NCBI GenBank assembly: GCA_035761265.1
Contig: DASTRL010000034.1
Span: forward strand, 1 to 52,924
Direction of reading: 5' to 3'
DNA length: 52,924 bases
From: CADEED01 sp035761265
GTDB lineage: Bacteria > Pseudomonadota > Gammaproteobacteria > Steroidobacterales > Steroidobacteraceae
Part shown: in pieces, positions 8,352 to 16,318 of the stretch
How positions within the stretch are numbered: the first letter of the stretch is position 1
Layout: every line of letters starts with the position of its first letter
The notes under the pieces: model-generated
Database searches by the model: none
Seen by the model: the letters and a program-made list of their open reading frames with translations, nothing else
Told to the model about the DNA's origin: nothing
Made by a program: the position numbers and the translations under genes

Positions 8352-9803
8352 TCAGTACGCCCGATCCGTGCGTATCACGGCGATGACCGTGGCCACGAGG
8401 ATCTGCAGGTCCAGCAGCGGCGACCAGTTGCGCATGTATTCCAGATCGAACACCACGCGCGCTTCCATGTCTTCCACGCGTGCGGTTTCGCCGCGACAAC
8501 CGCGCACCTGGGCGAGCCCGGTGATGCCCGGCAGGACCTTGTGACGAACCATGTACCGTTTGATCAGCTTGCGGTATTCCTCGTTGTGAGCCACCGCATG
8601 TGGGCGGGGTCCTACGAGACTCATGGTCCCCTGCAGCACGTTCAACAGTTGCGGCAACTCGTCGAGCGACCAGCGCCGCAGGTACTTGCCCACGGGCGTC
8701 ACGCGCCGGTCATTGCGCTTCGCCTGCATCACGTGCGCGCCGTCCTCGGCCACGGTCATGGTGCGGAACTTGTAGACCAGGATCTCGCGGCCATCGAGGC
8801 CGTAACGCCGCTGCCGGAACAGCACCGGCCCCGGCGAGCTGCGCTTCACCGCCCACGCGATGCCTAACAACAATGGCGACAGCAGCACGACTCCGAGCGA
8901 CGCCAGCGCCACGTCCATGAGCCGCTTCACCAGCCCGCGGTAGCCGTGGAAAGGCGTCTCGCACATCGCGACCACCGGCAGCCCGAGGATCTCGCTGGTG
9001 CGCTGCTGGATCATGTCGAAGCCGCTGACGTCGGGCACGAAGTAGATGGAGGCGGTGGTGTCGCCGAGCTCGCCGACCAGCTCCCGCAGGCGGCTCACCT
9101 GCCCGGGCGGAATCGCGATGAAGATGACGTCGATGCCGCGGTTTTTCACGAAGTGCGCGACGTCGGCGAACCGGCCGAGCAGCTGCGCGTGGTTCGCGCA
9201 TCCCAGCCGGTCGCTGCCGCGGTCGTCGAAGAATCCCGCCACCGACATGCCGAGTTCGGTGTGGCGCGCCAGCCGGCGCGCCAGCTCCTGGCTCGCCGGC
9301 GTGCAGCCCACGATGATGGCGCGGCGCGCGTGCGCCGAATCCATCAGCAGCGCGCGCGTGATCGAGTGCAGCACCAGCTGCAGGACCACCAGCAGCAGCG
9401 GCGTGACCAGCACCCAGGTGACCACCACGCGCCGCGAGTATTCCTCGGAGAACTTGGTGACGTAGCCGAGCGCCAGCAGGCAGGCGACCAGCACGGCCCA
9501 GCGCCACAGCAGGTTGGTCGCGAGCTCGATGCGGCTCGAGATCACCTGCGTGGTGGTGTTTCCCGGCAGTACCGCCAGCGTGAAGGTCGCGGCGAGGATC
9601 GACAGCACCAGGAACGGGCGGTCGTACTCCACGTCGTAGAGGCGCGTGAGTGGATAGAACATGACGCCGGCGAGCACCGCCGGCAGCGCATCCATCAGCC
9701 ACAGCAGCACCGGCGCCACCAGCGAGGTGCCGCGCTTGAAGATGATGGGCTGGCTGACCTGGGACTGGTAGTCAGCCGGCGAATGGATGCGTGGGGAATT
9801 CAT
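8352..9803 (-). CDS. Undecaprenyl-phosphate sugar phosphotransferase (WcaJ/WbaP type)
   Basis: The 483-residue protein has four to five N-terminal membrane segments, a central Rossmann-like domain (about 140-260, with RRAIIVGCTPASQELARRL), and the C-terminal bacterial sugar-transferase domain. The last shows PVLFRQRRYGLDGREILVYK, FRTM, and DELPQLLNVLQGTMSLVGPR near 378-398. It starts repeat-unit synthesis by moving a sugar-1-phosphate onto undecaprenyl phosphate at the cytoplasmic face. The start is supported by AGGAGAGG 6 nt upstream. It is the first gene after a strong hairpin and leads the run of transferases. The sugar is probably glucose or galactose, but this cannot be read from sequence. 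Confidence 0.92.
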   Translation of the reverse strand: MNSPRIHSPADYQSQVSQPIIFKRGTSLVAPVLLWLMDALPAVLAGVMFYPLTRLYDVEYDRPFLVLSILAATFTLAVLPGNTTTQVISSRIELATNLLWRWAVLVACLLALGYVTKFSEEYSRRVVVTWVLVTPLLLVVLQLVLHSITRALLMDSAHARRAIIVGCTPASQELARRLARHTELGMSVAGFFDDRGSDRLGCANHAQLLGRFADVAHFVKNRGIDVIFIAIPPGQVSRLRELVGELGDTTASIYFVPDVSGFDMIQQRTSEILGLPVVAMCETPFHGYRGLVKRLMDVALASLGVVLLSPLLLGIAWAVKRSSPGPVLFRQRRYGLDGREILVYKFRTMTVAEDGAHVMQAKRNDRRVTPVGKYLRRWSLDELPQLLNVLQGTMSLVGPRPHAVAHNEEYRKLIKRYMVRHKVLPGITGLAQVRGCRGETARVEDMEARVVFDLEYMRNWSPLLDLQILVATVIAVIRTDRAY

Positions 9804-9828
9804 GCGCGCCTCTCCTGTGCGCCCCGCA

Positions 9829-9866
9829 GAATAGAAAAGGGCCGGCGATCCCGACGCCGGCCCTTT
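9829..9866 (-). terminator. Strong hairpin with U-rich tail between the pectate-lyase-like and sugar-transferase genes
   Basis: There is a perfect 12-bp stem, AAAGGGCCGGCG (9836-9847) pairing with 9855-9866, around a 7-nt loop. On the minus strand the stem is followed by TTTTCTATTCTG. This is a classical intrinsic terminator for the lyase gene, placed only about 26 nt before the next start codon. Confidence 0.8.
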
Positions 9867-9922
9867 CCTCCTTGCCCTATCGCCCGACGATTACACGTCG
9901 CGGCGCGGCTCCTACACGACGT

Positions 9923-11377
9923 TCACTTCACCGACAGCGATGCGGGAGCCGTCGGACTCAGCGACGACGACACGCCGTTCATGCCGTCGTCGAGCGCATG
10001 CAGCCAGTTCTCGAGATTGGTGTAGCCGTTCGACGCCACCGTGCTCGGGTTCGACGGGATCGTCAGGCGCCGCGTGTTCTGCGTGTAGCTCGGCCAGCCG
10101 CCGGCGTTCTTCTTGCAGCGCGTGGTGCCGTTCGGCGCGACGCAGTTGATGATCTGCCCGCCGCGCACGCGCACGCTGTACACGATGCGCCGGTCGGTCC
10201 GGTCGCGGTTGACCGGCCGCGCACCGGCATTCGCCAGCACGCTGCTGTACACGGCGCTGTGCGCGTTCTTGATCACGTTGATGCCGCTGTTCCACACGGG
10301 CCGCGTGGACGTCGTCAGCAACCCGGAGATCACGTCGCCGCCGTTAAGGCTGACGACGTCGTCGAGCGAGCTGCCCGACTCGGGCGCCCAGTTGTCGTTG
10401 ACGTATACGCGCGCGCCGTACACGAGAGACGCGCTGCCCTTGGTGCGCAGGTAGATGGGCCGCGTGGTGCGCGAGTAGTCGGGGCCGCGCAGGAAGGCGT
10501 TGCCCACCAACGAGCTCTTGGTCACGCGGTCGTACTCGGTCTGGCCGTCATAGTCCATGGTGCCGCGGTTGTAGACCAGGTTGTTCACGAACACGAGCTC
10601 GCGCGAGCGCACCAGCGGGTTGCGCTCCACCATGTGCGCCAGCAGGTTGCCGATCATGGTGACGCGGCCGCCGGAGGCACTGCTGCCGAGGAGCACGCCG
10701 TAGCCATGCGGGATGCGCGTGGTCTGCGTCGCGTCGTCCTTGTGCAGCGACTCGTTCAGCGCCTCGGCGAAGATGTTGTTCGAGAAGGTGATGTTGTCGT
10801 GCGGGCCCCAGACGCTCGCGGTCTCGTCGATGGCCCACTCGAACGTGCAATGGTCGATGACGATGTTCTTGACGGGCTTGGAACTCGTGCCCTCGATCTT
10901 CAGCGAATCGCGGTTCTGCGGGTCGGGGCCGACCGGATCGTCGCCGGCGCGCACGCGCAGGTGCTGCACCAGCACGTCGGAGGTGGTGATGTCGAGCGCG
11001 GCGCCGCGGATCATGATGCCCGGCGCCGGCGCCGTCTGCCCGGCGATGGTGATGTTGCTGTTGCGGACCTTCAGATCCGAGGTGAGCTTGATCACTCCCG
11101 ACACCTCGAACACGCAGACGCGCGGTCCCGACGCGTCGATGCAGGCCTTGAGCGAGCCCGCGCCATCGGCCTTCAGGTTCGTGACCTTGTACACCTTGCC
11201 GCCGCGACCCGCGGTCGTCTCGATGCCGTAACCGGCCGCGCCCGGGATCACGGGCCGCGCCTGAGCGGTCGTGGCGCCGAGTGTCAATGCCATCGCGGAG
11301 GCGACGGCGGTGGACAGGACGCTCGACGTCAGGCGATGCGTGCGTGCGCGAAGGTTGCGGAATCTGGCAAGGCTCAT
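9923..11377 (-). CDS. Secreted pectate-lyase-like beta-helix protein
   Basis: The 484-residue product has a signal peptide ending around residues 40-42 (TTAQA-RPV), so it is exported. The mature part opens with GAAGYGIETTAGRGGKVYKV and carries the parallel beta-helix pattern of family-1-type pectate lyases: VIKLTSDLKVRNSNITIAGQ, then NIVIDHCTFEWAIDE near 165, with many repeated Asn/Val turns. Such enzymes cleave polygalacturonate-like uronans with calcium. Next to a uronate-forming dehydrogenase, a role in processing the locus's own polymer is plausible but not shown. A good ribosome-binding site (AGGGAGTACCAGGA) precedes the start. A strong terminator follows the gene. Confidence 0.82.
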   Translation of the reverse strand: MSLARFRNLRARTHRLTSSVLSTAVASAMALTLGATTAQARPVIPGAAGYGIETTAGRGGKVYKVTNLKADGAGSLKACIDASGPRVCVFEVSGVIKLTSDLKVRNSNITIAGQTAPAPGIMIRGAALDITTSDVLVQHLRVRAGDDPVGPDPQNRDSLKIEGTSSKPVKNIVIDHCTFEWAIDETASVWGPHDNITFSNNIFAEALNESLHKDDATQTTRIPHGYGVLLGSSASGGRVTMIGNLLAHMVERNPLVRSRELVFVNNLVYNRGTMDYDGQTEYDRVTKSSLVGNAFLRGPDYSRTTRPIYLRTKGSASLVYGARVYVNDNWAPESGSSLDDVVSLNGGDVISGLLTTSTRPVWNSGINVIKNAHSAVYSSVLANAGARPVNRDRTDRRIVYSVRVRGGQIINCVAPNGTTRCKKNAGGWPSYTQNTRRLTIPSNPSTVASNGYTNLENWLHALDDGMNGVSSSLSPTAPASLSVK

Positions 11378-11418
11378 TCCTGGTACTCCCTGGAAGTGAT
11401 GGTTGACGAAAGCGGGAA

Positions 11419-12093
11419 TCAGATGGATTTCATGGCCGGCGGGGTCGGCGGACCCTCGAGTCCGCTGGCATTCAGCGCGATCACGGCGAAGTACCAGACA
11501 CCCTGGGGCAGATCGGTGAACTCATACGAGGTCTGCGCGGGATCGCCGATGTAGACACTGTGATCCAGGTCGTCGGGCGAGCGGCCATAGACGATGCGGT
11601 AGCCGGCGAGGTCGTCGAGCGGCGAGCCGTCGCCCTTCGCCATCGGCGCTTCCCACTCGAGCGTCGCCGCGACGGTGACGCGCGGCACCACGGTGATGGA
11701 GAACGGCGCGGTGCCGGCGCGCTGCGCGGCATCCGCCGCCGTCACGGTGATGGTCTCGTACTCACCCACATCGGAGTCGCCCGGCGTGCCGGTGATCGTG
11801 CCGGTCGCCGGATCGAGCTGCGCCCACGGCGGCAGGTTTTCGGCGGTGAAGCTCAGGCGGTCGCCGTCGGCGTCGGCGGCCTCGGGCTGGAATCGATAGG
11901 GTTCGCCGACGCGCGCATACGCGGCGGCATCGGCGGAAATGGTCGGCGCGCGGTTGCCGGTGACGGCGGGGAGCGCGCCTGCTGCCTGCGCCGGCGCCGC
12001 GGATTCAACCGGCGCGCGGGACACGGCATGCAGCAGGGCCAGCACGCCGGCGAGTAGGATGACTCCCACGAAATAGCGAAAGCGCGATTGCAT
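11419..12093 (-). CDS. Signal-anchored protein with putative Ig and fibronectin type III domains
   Basis: The 224-residue protein has an N-terminal hydrophobic segment (about 7-23), an Ala-rich spacer, a putative-Ig or cadherin-like module (about 49-137, with NRAPTISADAAAY, QLDPATGTITGTPGD and TITVTAAD), and a fibronectin type III module (about 138-224, with LAGYRIVYGRS and YEFTDLPQGVWYFAVIALN). It has no catalytic motif and probably binds polysaccharide or envelope partners. It lies 42 nt before the pectate-lyase-like gene, and the two look like a pair. GGAGG 10 nt before the ATG supports the start. Whether the N-terminus is cleaved is unclear. Confidence 0.8.
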   Translation of the reverse strand: MQSRFRYFVGVILLAGVLALLHAVSRAPVESAAPAQAAGALPAVTGNRAPTISADAAAYARVGEPYRFQPEAADADGDRLSFTAENLPPWAQLDPATGTITGTPGDSDVGEYETITVTAADAAQRAGTAPFSITVVPRVTVAATLEWEAPMAKGDGSPLDDLAGYRIVYGRSPDDLDHSVYIGDPAQTSYEFTDLPQGVWYFAVIALNASGLEGPPTPPAMKSI

Positions 12094-12346
12094 CTGTCGG
12101 AATCCTCCGTCCCGGTCCGCAGTGGACAGAGGCGATTACGGCTTCCGAATGCAATCGATTCAACGCGATAGAAAAAAAGTGCAGCGGCCGGCGCTCGTCG
12201 CCGAAACCCGACAAACCAATTAATTCAAATGCTTACCGGCCGGACGGGGTATCCCCGGTGGTCAAAAACTGTGAGGTGGTGTCAGGCAGGAAAACGCCTC
12301 CGCGTTTTCCCTGCCTGACACCAACCGCCAGCACTCTTATATATGC
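12094..12346. other. Intergenic gap between the dehydrogenase and Ig/Fn3 genes
   Basis: No gene is seen. The gap holds a REP-like palindrome (12278-12322) and an unusually AT-rich stretch (about 12200-12236), plus a run of seven A residues at 12172-12178. A promoter for the Ig/Fn3 gene could lie in this AT-rich part, but no convincing -35/-10 pair is visible. Confidence 0.5.
12278..12322. repeat. REP-like intergenic palindrome (family A)
   Basis: The left arm is GGTGTCAGGCAGG followed by AAAACGC (12278-12297). The loop is CTCC. The right arm (12302-12322) is its complement except for one extra C. A half copy with one substitution lies at 40098-40118. The layout of outer arm plus AAAACG core is like that of REP elements. 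Confidence 0.8.
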
Positions 12347-13804
12347 CTACCAGCAGGCGCCTTCGTACCGGCAGCGAAGCAGGTCGCGATTCGGCAGGTT
12401 GACCAGGTCGACCAGGTAGTGATCGGGCCGGACGCGGGCCTGCAGGGCGGCGTCCAGCGCGGGCTGCTGCAGGCCCACCAGGATGACTTCCGACGGATCG
12501 ATCATCTCGGCCAGCTCGTCGCACAGCAGCGAGCCCAGGTGCGGGATGTGCGCCTCGATGTAGCTGCGGTTGGCGCCTAACAAGCGCGACAGCTGCACTT
12601 CCGGATCGAAGATGCGCAGCTCGCAGCCTTCACCGATCAGCCGCTTCGCCACGATGACCAGCGGGCTCTCGCGCAGGTCGTCGGTGCCGGTCTTGAACGA
12701 CAGGCCCAGCATCCCGACGCGCGGCCGGCCGAGCTTGAGGATCTTCTCGACGGCGTGCTCGATGTGCGCGCGATTGCTCGCCAGCAGGCTGGAGAGCATC
12801 GGCACCTCGAGGTCGTTCTGCTTCGCGATGTGGGTGAGCGCGCGCAGATCCTTGGGCAGGCACGATCCGCCGAACGCAAAGCCGGGCTTCAGGTAGGCCG
12901 GCGAAATGTTCAGCCGCGTGTCCGCGCACACCAGGCGCATGACCTCGTGCGAATCGATGCCGAGCGACTGCGAGATGCGCCCGATCTCGTTCGCGAACGT
13001 GATCTTGAGCGCGTGGAATGCGTTGCAGCTCATCTTGAGCGCCTCGGCCACGCGGATGCCGGTGACCAGGAAGCGCGCCTCCAGGTGCTGGAAGATCTCG
13101 CGCACCGCCGCGACCGCCGCCTCGCAGTTGCCACCGACGATGGTGTACGGCGGATGGTCGTAGTCGCGGATCGAACTACCCTCGCGCAGGAATTCCGGCT
13201 GGAACGCCAGCCCGAAATCGACGCCGGATTTCCGGCCGCTCACGCGCTCGAGGATCGGCTCGACCCGCTCCTCCAGGGTGCCGGGCTGCACGGTCGATCG
13301 CACCACGATGGTGTGGAACTCGCGCTTGTGCCTGAGCGCCGCGCCGATCTGCTCGGCGAGCCGCAACAGTGCGGACAGATCCTGGCTGCCGTTGGCCGCC
13401 GACGGCGTGCCCACGCAGATGAACGACACCTCGGTTTCGCGCACCGCCTGCGCGGCATCGTCCGTCACCTTGACGCGGCCCGATTGGACCACGTCGCGCA
13501 TCAGCTCCTGGATGCCTTCTTCGAGGATGGGCGACTTGCGCGCCCGGATTAGCTCGAGCTTGGCCGGATCGATGTCGACGCCGACGACGCGGTGGCCGTC
13601 GCGCGCGAGGCACGCAAGCGACACCGCGCCCACATACCCCAGTCCGAAGATGCTGATGCGCTTGATGCTGGCCGGCCGCCGGGGACTGTCCCCGTTTTCG
13701 GCTTCGAAAACGGGGACTGTCCCCACTCTCCGGTCCAACGTCGGCGCGAGCGCCGAGAGCTCCGGCGCTCCGGCCGGAGCTCCGGCGTGATCAGTAGTAC
13801 GCAC
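12347..13804 (-). CDS. GDP-mannose/UDP-glucose 6-dehydrogenase family protein, AlgD-like
   Basis: This NAD-dependent enzyme oxidises a nucleotide sugar to the uronic acid. The Rossmann motif is ISIFGLGYVGAVSLACLARD (about 48-67), the substrate-site segment is RVAEALKMSCNAFHALKITF, the catalytic cysteine lies in FGGSCLPKDLRAL (C315), and KTGTDDLRESPLV follows. The ending YEGACW and overall fit favour AlgD (GDP-mannose 6-dehydrogenase) over UDP-glucose dehydrogenases. The product would be GDP-mannuronate for the polymer. The first 47 residues are not part of the fold. The listed GTG (13804) overlaps the kinase stop by 14 bp, and residues 28-43 are encoded by a REP-like palindrome. An in-frame GTG at 13726 is an alternative start, and the native start may have been displaced. 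Confidence 0.9.
   Translation of the reverse strand: MRTTDHAGAPAGAPELSALAPTLDRRVGTVPVFEAENGDSPRRPASIKRISIFGLGYVGAVSLACLARDGHRVVGVDIDPAKLELIRARKSPILEEGIQELMRDVVQSGRVKVTDDAAQAVRETEVSFICVGTPSAANGSQDLSALLRLAEQIGAALRHKREFHTIVVRSTVQPGTLEERVEPILERVSGRKSGVDFGLAFQPEFLREGSSIRDYDHPPYTIVGGNCEAAVAAVREIFQHLEARFLVTGIRVAEALKMSCNAFHALKITFANEIGRISQSLGIDSHEVMRLVCADTRLNISPAYLKPGFAFGGSCLPKDLRALTHIAKQNDLEVPMLSSLLASNRAHIEHAVEKILKLGRPRVGMLGLSFKTGTDDLRESPLVIVAKRLIGEGCELRIFDPEVQLSRLLGANRSYIEAHIPHLGSLLCDELAEMIDPSEVILVGLQQPALDAALQARVRPDHYLVDLVNLPNRDLLRCRYEGACW
13681..13724. repeat. REP-like palindrome (family B) inside the 5' end of the dehydrogenase frame
   Basis: Two 20-base arms, 13681-13700 and 13705-13724, are inverted copies around GCTT. 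Each arm contains the near-palindrome GGGGACTGTCCCC next to GTTTTCG, so the unit can fold at two levels. It is read in frame by the dehydrogenase gene. Confidence 0.85.
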
Positions 13805-14636
13805 TTTCGTTGCGTTCCTTCGAGCGGTTGAGCACCACGCCGAGCAGGTTCATTTCCGCCAGCACTTCCTTCGCGCCGCGCAGCATGGCGCGGCCGCTCA
13901 TGCCTTCGGAGACGACCAGCAGCAGCGAATCGAACTGCGGCGCGAATGCCAGCACGTCGTCCGAGGCCAGCAGCGGCGGCATGTCGAAGATCACGATGCG
14001 ACGCGGCACCTCGCGCTCGAGCGCCTGCAGGAACTCCGACATGCGCGGAGAATTCAGGAACTCCGAGGAATGCTGGAACGCACGCGCATTCGGGATCACG
14101 CCGAGGCGTTCCGAGTGCAGCTTGTAGACGATCTCATCCAGCTCCGCCTTGCCGAGCAGGTAGTCCGAGAGGCCCTTCTCGAAACTCATGCCGAGGTAGT
14201 TGGCGATCTGCGGTCGCTGCAGGTCGAGGTCGACCAGGAACACGAAGGTGTTCACGTCCTGCGACAGCGCGAGCGCCAGGTTGATGGCCGTGAGCGTCTT
14301 GCCCTCGCCCACCGACATGCCGGACACCGCGATCGAGCTCCACTTGTGCATGTCGAGACGTCGCAGCACGCGCGTGCGCAGGATCTTGAACGCGCGCAGT
14401 GCGGCGGTATCGGATACGGCCGGCAACACGCACTGCCTCTCCATCGCCCGCACGTCGACCGCGGCGTTCTGGAAGCGCCGCGCCTGCTGCAGATCGGCCG
14501 GCGCCGCGCTCACCCGGCGCACCCGCTGGCGCAGGTAAGAGGACTCGATGGCATTGGGGCGTTCCGCGCTCGTGCGCTCGGCGCCGGCACGCTCGGCAAA
14601 ATTGCGGCGGATCGCGTCTTCCATGGTTGTGCTCAT
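13791..14636 (-). CDS. CapB/CpsD-type bacterial tyrosine kinase
   Basis: The 281-residue cytoplasmic P-loop ATPase has Walker A in SGMSVGEGKTLTAINLALAL (about 105-124), Walker A' in FLVDLDLQRPQIANYLG (about 135), and Walker B in RIVIFDMPPLLASDD. It ends in ESAYY, a short tyrosine tail that would be autophosphorylated. These kinases set polymer length by cycling phosphorylation together with a Wzz-type partner, here the separate gene just upstream, unlike Wzc where both are fused. The start has a good GGAGAGAG site. The first 80 residues look like a flexible, charged adaptor-binding stretch. Confidence 0.9.
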   Translation of the reverse strand: MSTTMEDAIRRNFAERAGAERTSAERPNAIESSYLRQRVRRVSAAPADLQQARRFQNAAVDVRAMERQCVLPAVSDTAALRAFKILRTRVLRRLDMHKWSSIAVSGMSVGEGKTLTAINLALALSQDVNTFVFLVDLDLQRPQIANYLGMSFEKGLSDYLLGKAELDEIVYKLHSERLGVIPNARAFQHSSEFLNSPRMSEFLQALEREVPRRIVIFDMPPLLASDDVLAFAPQFDSLLLVVSEGMSGRAMLRGAKEVLAEMNLLGVVLNRSKERNESAYY

Positions 14637-14654
14637 TGATGTCTCTCTCCAACG

Positions 14655-16307
14655 TCAGAGGAAATTCTGGATCACGGTGAATGCCACCCACACGCCGACC
14701 ACGGCGCTGGCGGTGGCCGCGGCGAAGCGCCAGGCGTTGCGGCGGCGCGAGCGCGAATTGCGGATGGTCGGGATCGCCACCAGCGGCGAAACCGACAGCA
14801 GCTCGCGCACGTCGCGCGCGCCACGGACCTTCGGATCGAAGGCCTCGGCCGCGACGGTGGTGGTCAGGCCCAGCACGACGGCGGCGACCAGACCGATCAG
14901 CAGGATGGCGAGGCGCTGCGGCTTCGAGGGCATGCCGGGCAGCATCGGCGACTGCACCAGGCGGAACTCGTCCGCCCGGCCGCCGACGATCGCCGCTTCG
15001 CTGACCTCGGCGTCCATCTGCCGGTTCAGCAGTTGCTCGTACTTCTCGCGCGCCACCGTCAGGTCGCGCGTCATGTTGGCGTACTCGCGCTCCACCTGCG
15101 GCGTCTCGGTCACGTTCTTCTCGAGGCCGTTGAGCTTGGCGCGCAACGCCGAGTTCTGCGCCGCGATGCTGGCGAGCTGGCTGTCGATGGCATTGATCTG
15201 CGTGCGCAGCTGCATGCCTACGGGCGTGCCGTCGGCCAGCTCGACGTCGCCCTTCTCGCCGGCCTTGATGCGCGCCTCGAGCGTGGCGATGTCGCGCTGC
15301 AGCTTCTTGACGTCCGGGTATTCCTCGCCGTAACGCTGGCGCGCTTCGGCGAGCGTGGCGCGCTTGGCATTCAGTTGCGAACGCAGCGAGGTTCCGGCCG
15401 CGGCGCTGGTGCCGTACTTCAGCGCGTCGATCTGCCGGCGCAGCGCGATCATGTCCGGGTGACTCTCATCGTAGTTGGAACGCATGCGCGCGTACTGGTC
15501 CTCGAGTTGTCGCAGGCTGGCGGCGTCCGTGCCCTGCGCGCGCTGCTGCTCGAGCTGCGCCGCGAGGAACACGCGCTCCTGGCGCAGCGAGCGCGCCTGC
15601 ATGTCGTTCTGCGCGATCTGCGCCTCGGTGCGGTCCATCATCGACATGTTCACTTCGGTGAGCTCGGGCAGCTGCCCGTAGTTGGCCCGCTTGAACTCGG
15701 CGATCTTCGCCTCGAGCTTGGCCACGTCCTTGCGGATGCGCTCGGCTTCCTTGGCGTAGAACTCGGCGGCGTTCGAGGCACGACCCTGGCGCTGGCGACG
15801 ATGCTCGGCGAGGAACGCGGTCACCAGCCACTGCGCGCCCTTCTGCGCCTTCTCCGGGACGCGGTTGTCGTACGAGACCGTGAAGGCGTCGACCACGTCA
15901 CGCTCGCGCCCGGTGCGCGGATCGAGGATGGGCGTGGTCACGATCGACACGTTGATGTCGCGGCGCAGGCGCGCCAGCATCGCGTGATCGTCCTCGATGT
16001 CCGGATACAGATCGTGCGTCTGGTTGAGCTTGCGCAGGTTGTTGTCCGTCAGCACGATGCCCTTGAGGTTCTGCACGTACTGGTCGGCGTAGTCGGATTC
16101 ACCGTTGCCCGCCTGCATGGACAGCGGCTGGGTCGCCGAAGGCTCGTCGATTTCCACGAGCCCGGACGACGTGTAGACGTCCGGCAGCGTGAGCGCCAGC
16201 AGGATCGCCAGCACCGCGATCGGGATCGCGACGCCGAACAGCAGCGCCTTGCGGCGCGCGATCGCGTGTACGTAGTCGGAGAATTCGGGAGAGGCCTGGG
16301 CTTCCAT
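14655..16307 (-). CDS. Polysaccharide chain-length determinant (Wzz/GNVR co-polymerase)
   Basis: The 550-residue inner-membrane protein has a first membrane segment at about 25-41 (LLFGVAIPIAVLAILLALTL), a periplasmic Wzz domain, a long coiled coil (about 170-440) with many Glu/Arg/Gln heptads, and a PQ-containing region before a second membrane segment (about 460-480). A third hydrophobic segment lies at the C-terminus. It would control chain length and link the polymerase to the outer-membrane exporter. There is no kinase domain; that function is in the next gene, 18 nt downstream. AAGGAA 7 nt before the ATG supports the start over the longer open frame upstream. Confidence 0.9.
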   Translation of the reverse strand: MEAQASPEFSDYVHAIARRKALLFGVAIPIAVLAILLALTLPDVYTSSGLVEIDEPSATQPLSMQAGNGESDYADQYVQNLKGIVLTDNNLRKLNQTHDLYPDIEDDHAMLARLRRDINVSIVTTPILDPRTGRERDVVDAFTVSYDNRVPEKAQKGAQWLVTAFLAEHRRQRQGRASNAAEFYAKEAERIRKDVAKLEAKIAEFKRANYGQLPELTEVNMSMMDRTEAQIAQNDMQARSLRQERVFLAAQLEQQRAQGTDAASLRQLEDQYARMRSNYDESHPDMIALRRQIDALKYGTSAAAGTSLRSQLNAKRATLAEARQRYGEEYPDVKKLQRDIATLEARIKAGEKGDVELADGTPVGMQLRTQINAIDSQLASIAAQNSALRAKLNGLEKNVTETPQVEREYANMTRDLTVAREKYEQLLNRQMDAEVSEAAIVGGRADEFRLVQSPMLPGMPSKPQRLAILLIGLVAAVVLGLTTTVAAEAFDPKVRGARDVRELLSVSPLVAIPTIRNSRSRRRNAWRFAAATASAVVGVWVAFTVIQNFL

Positions 16308-16318
16308 TGAGCGTTCCT

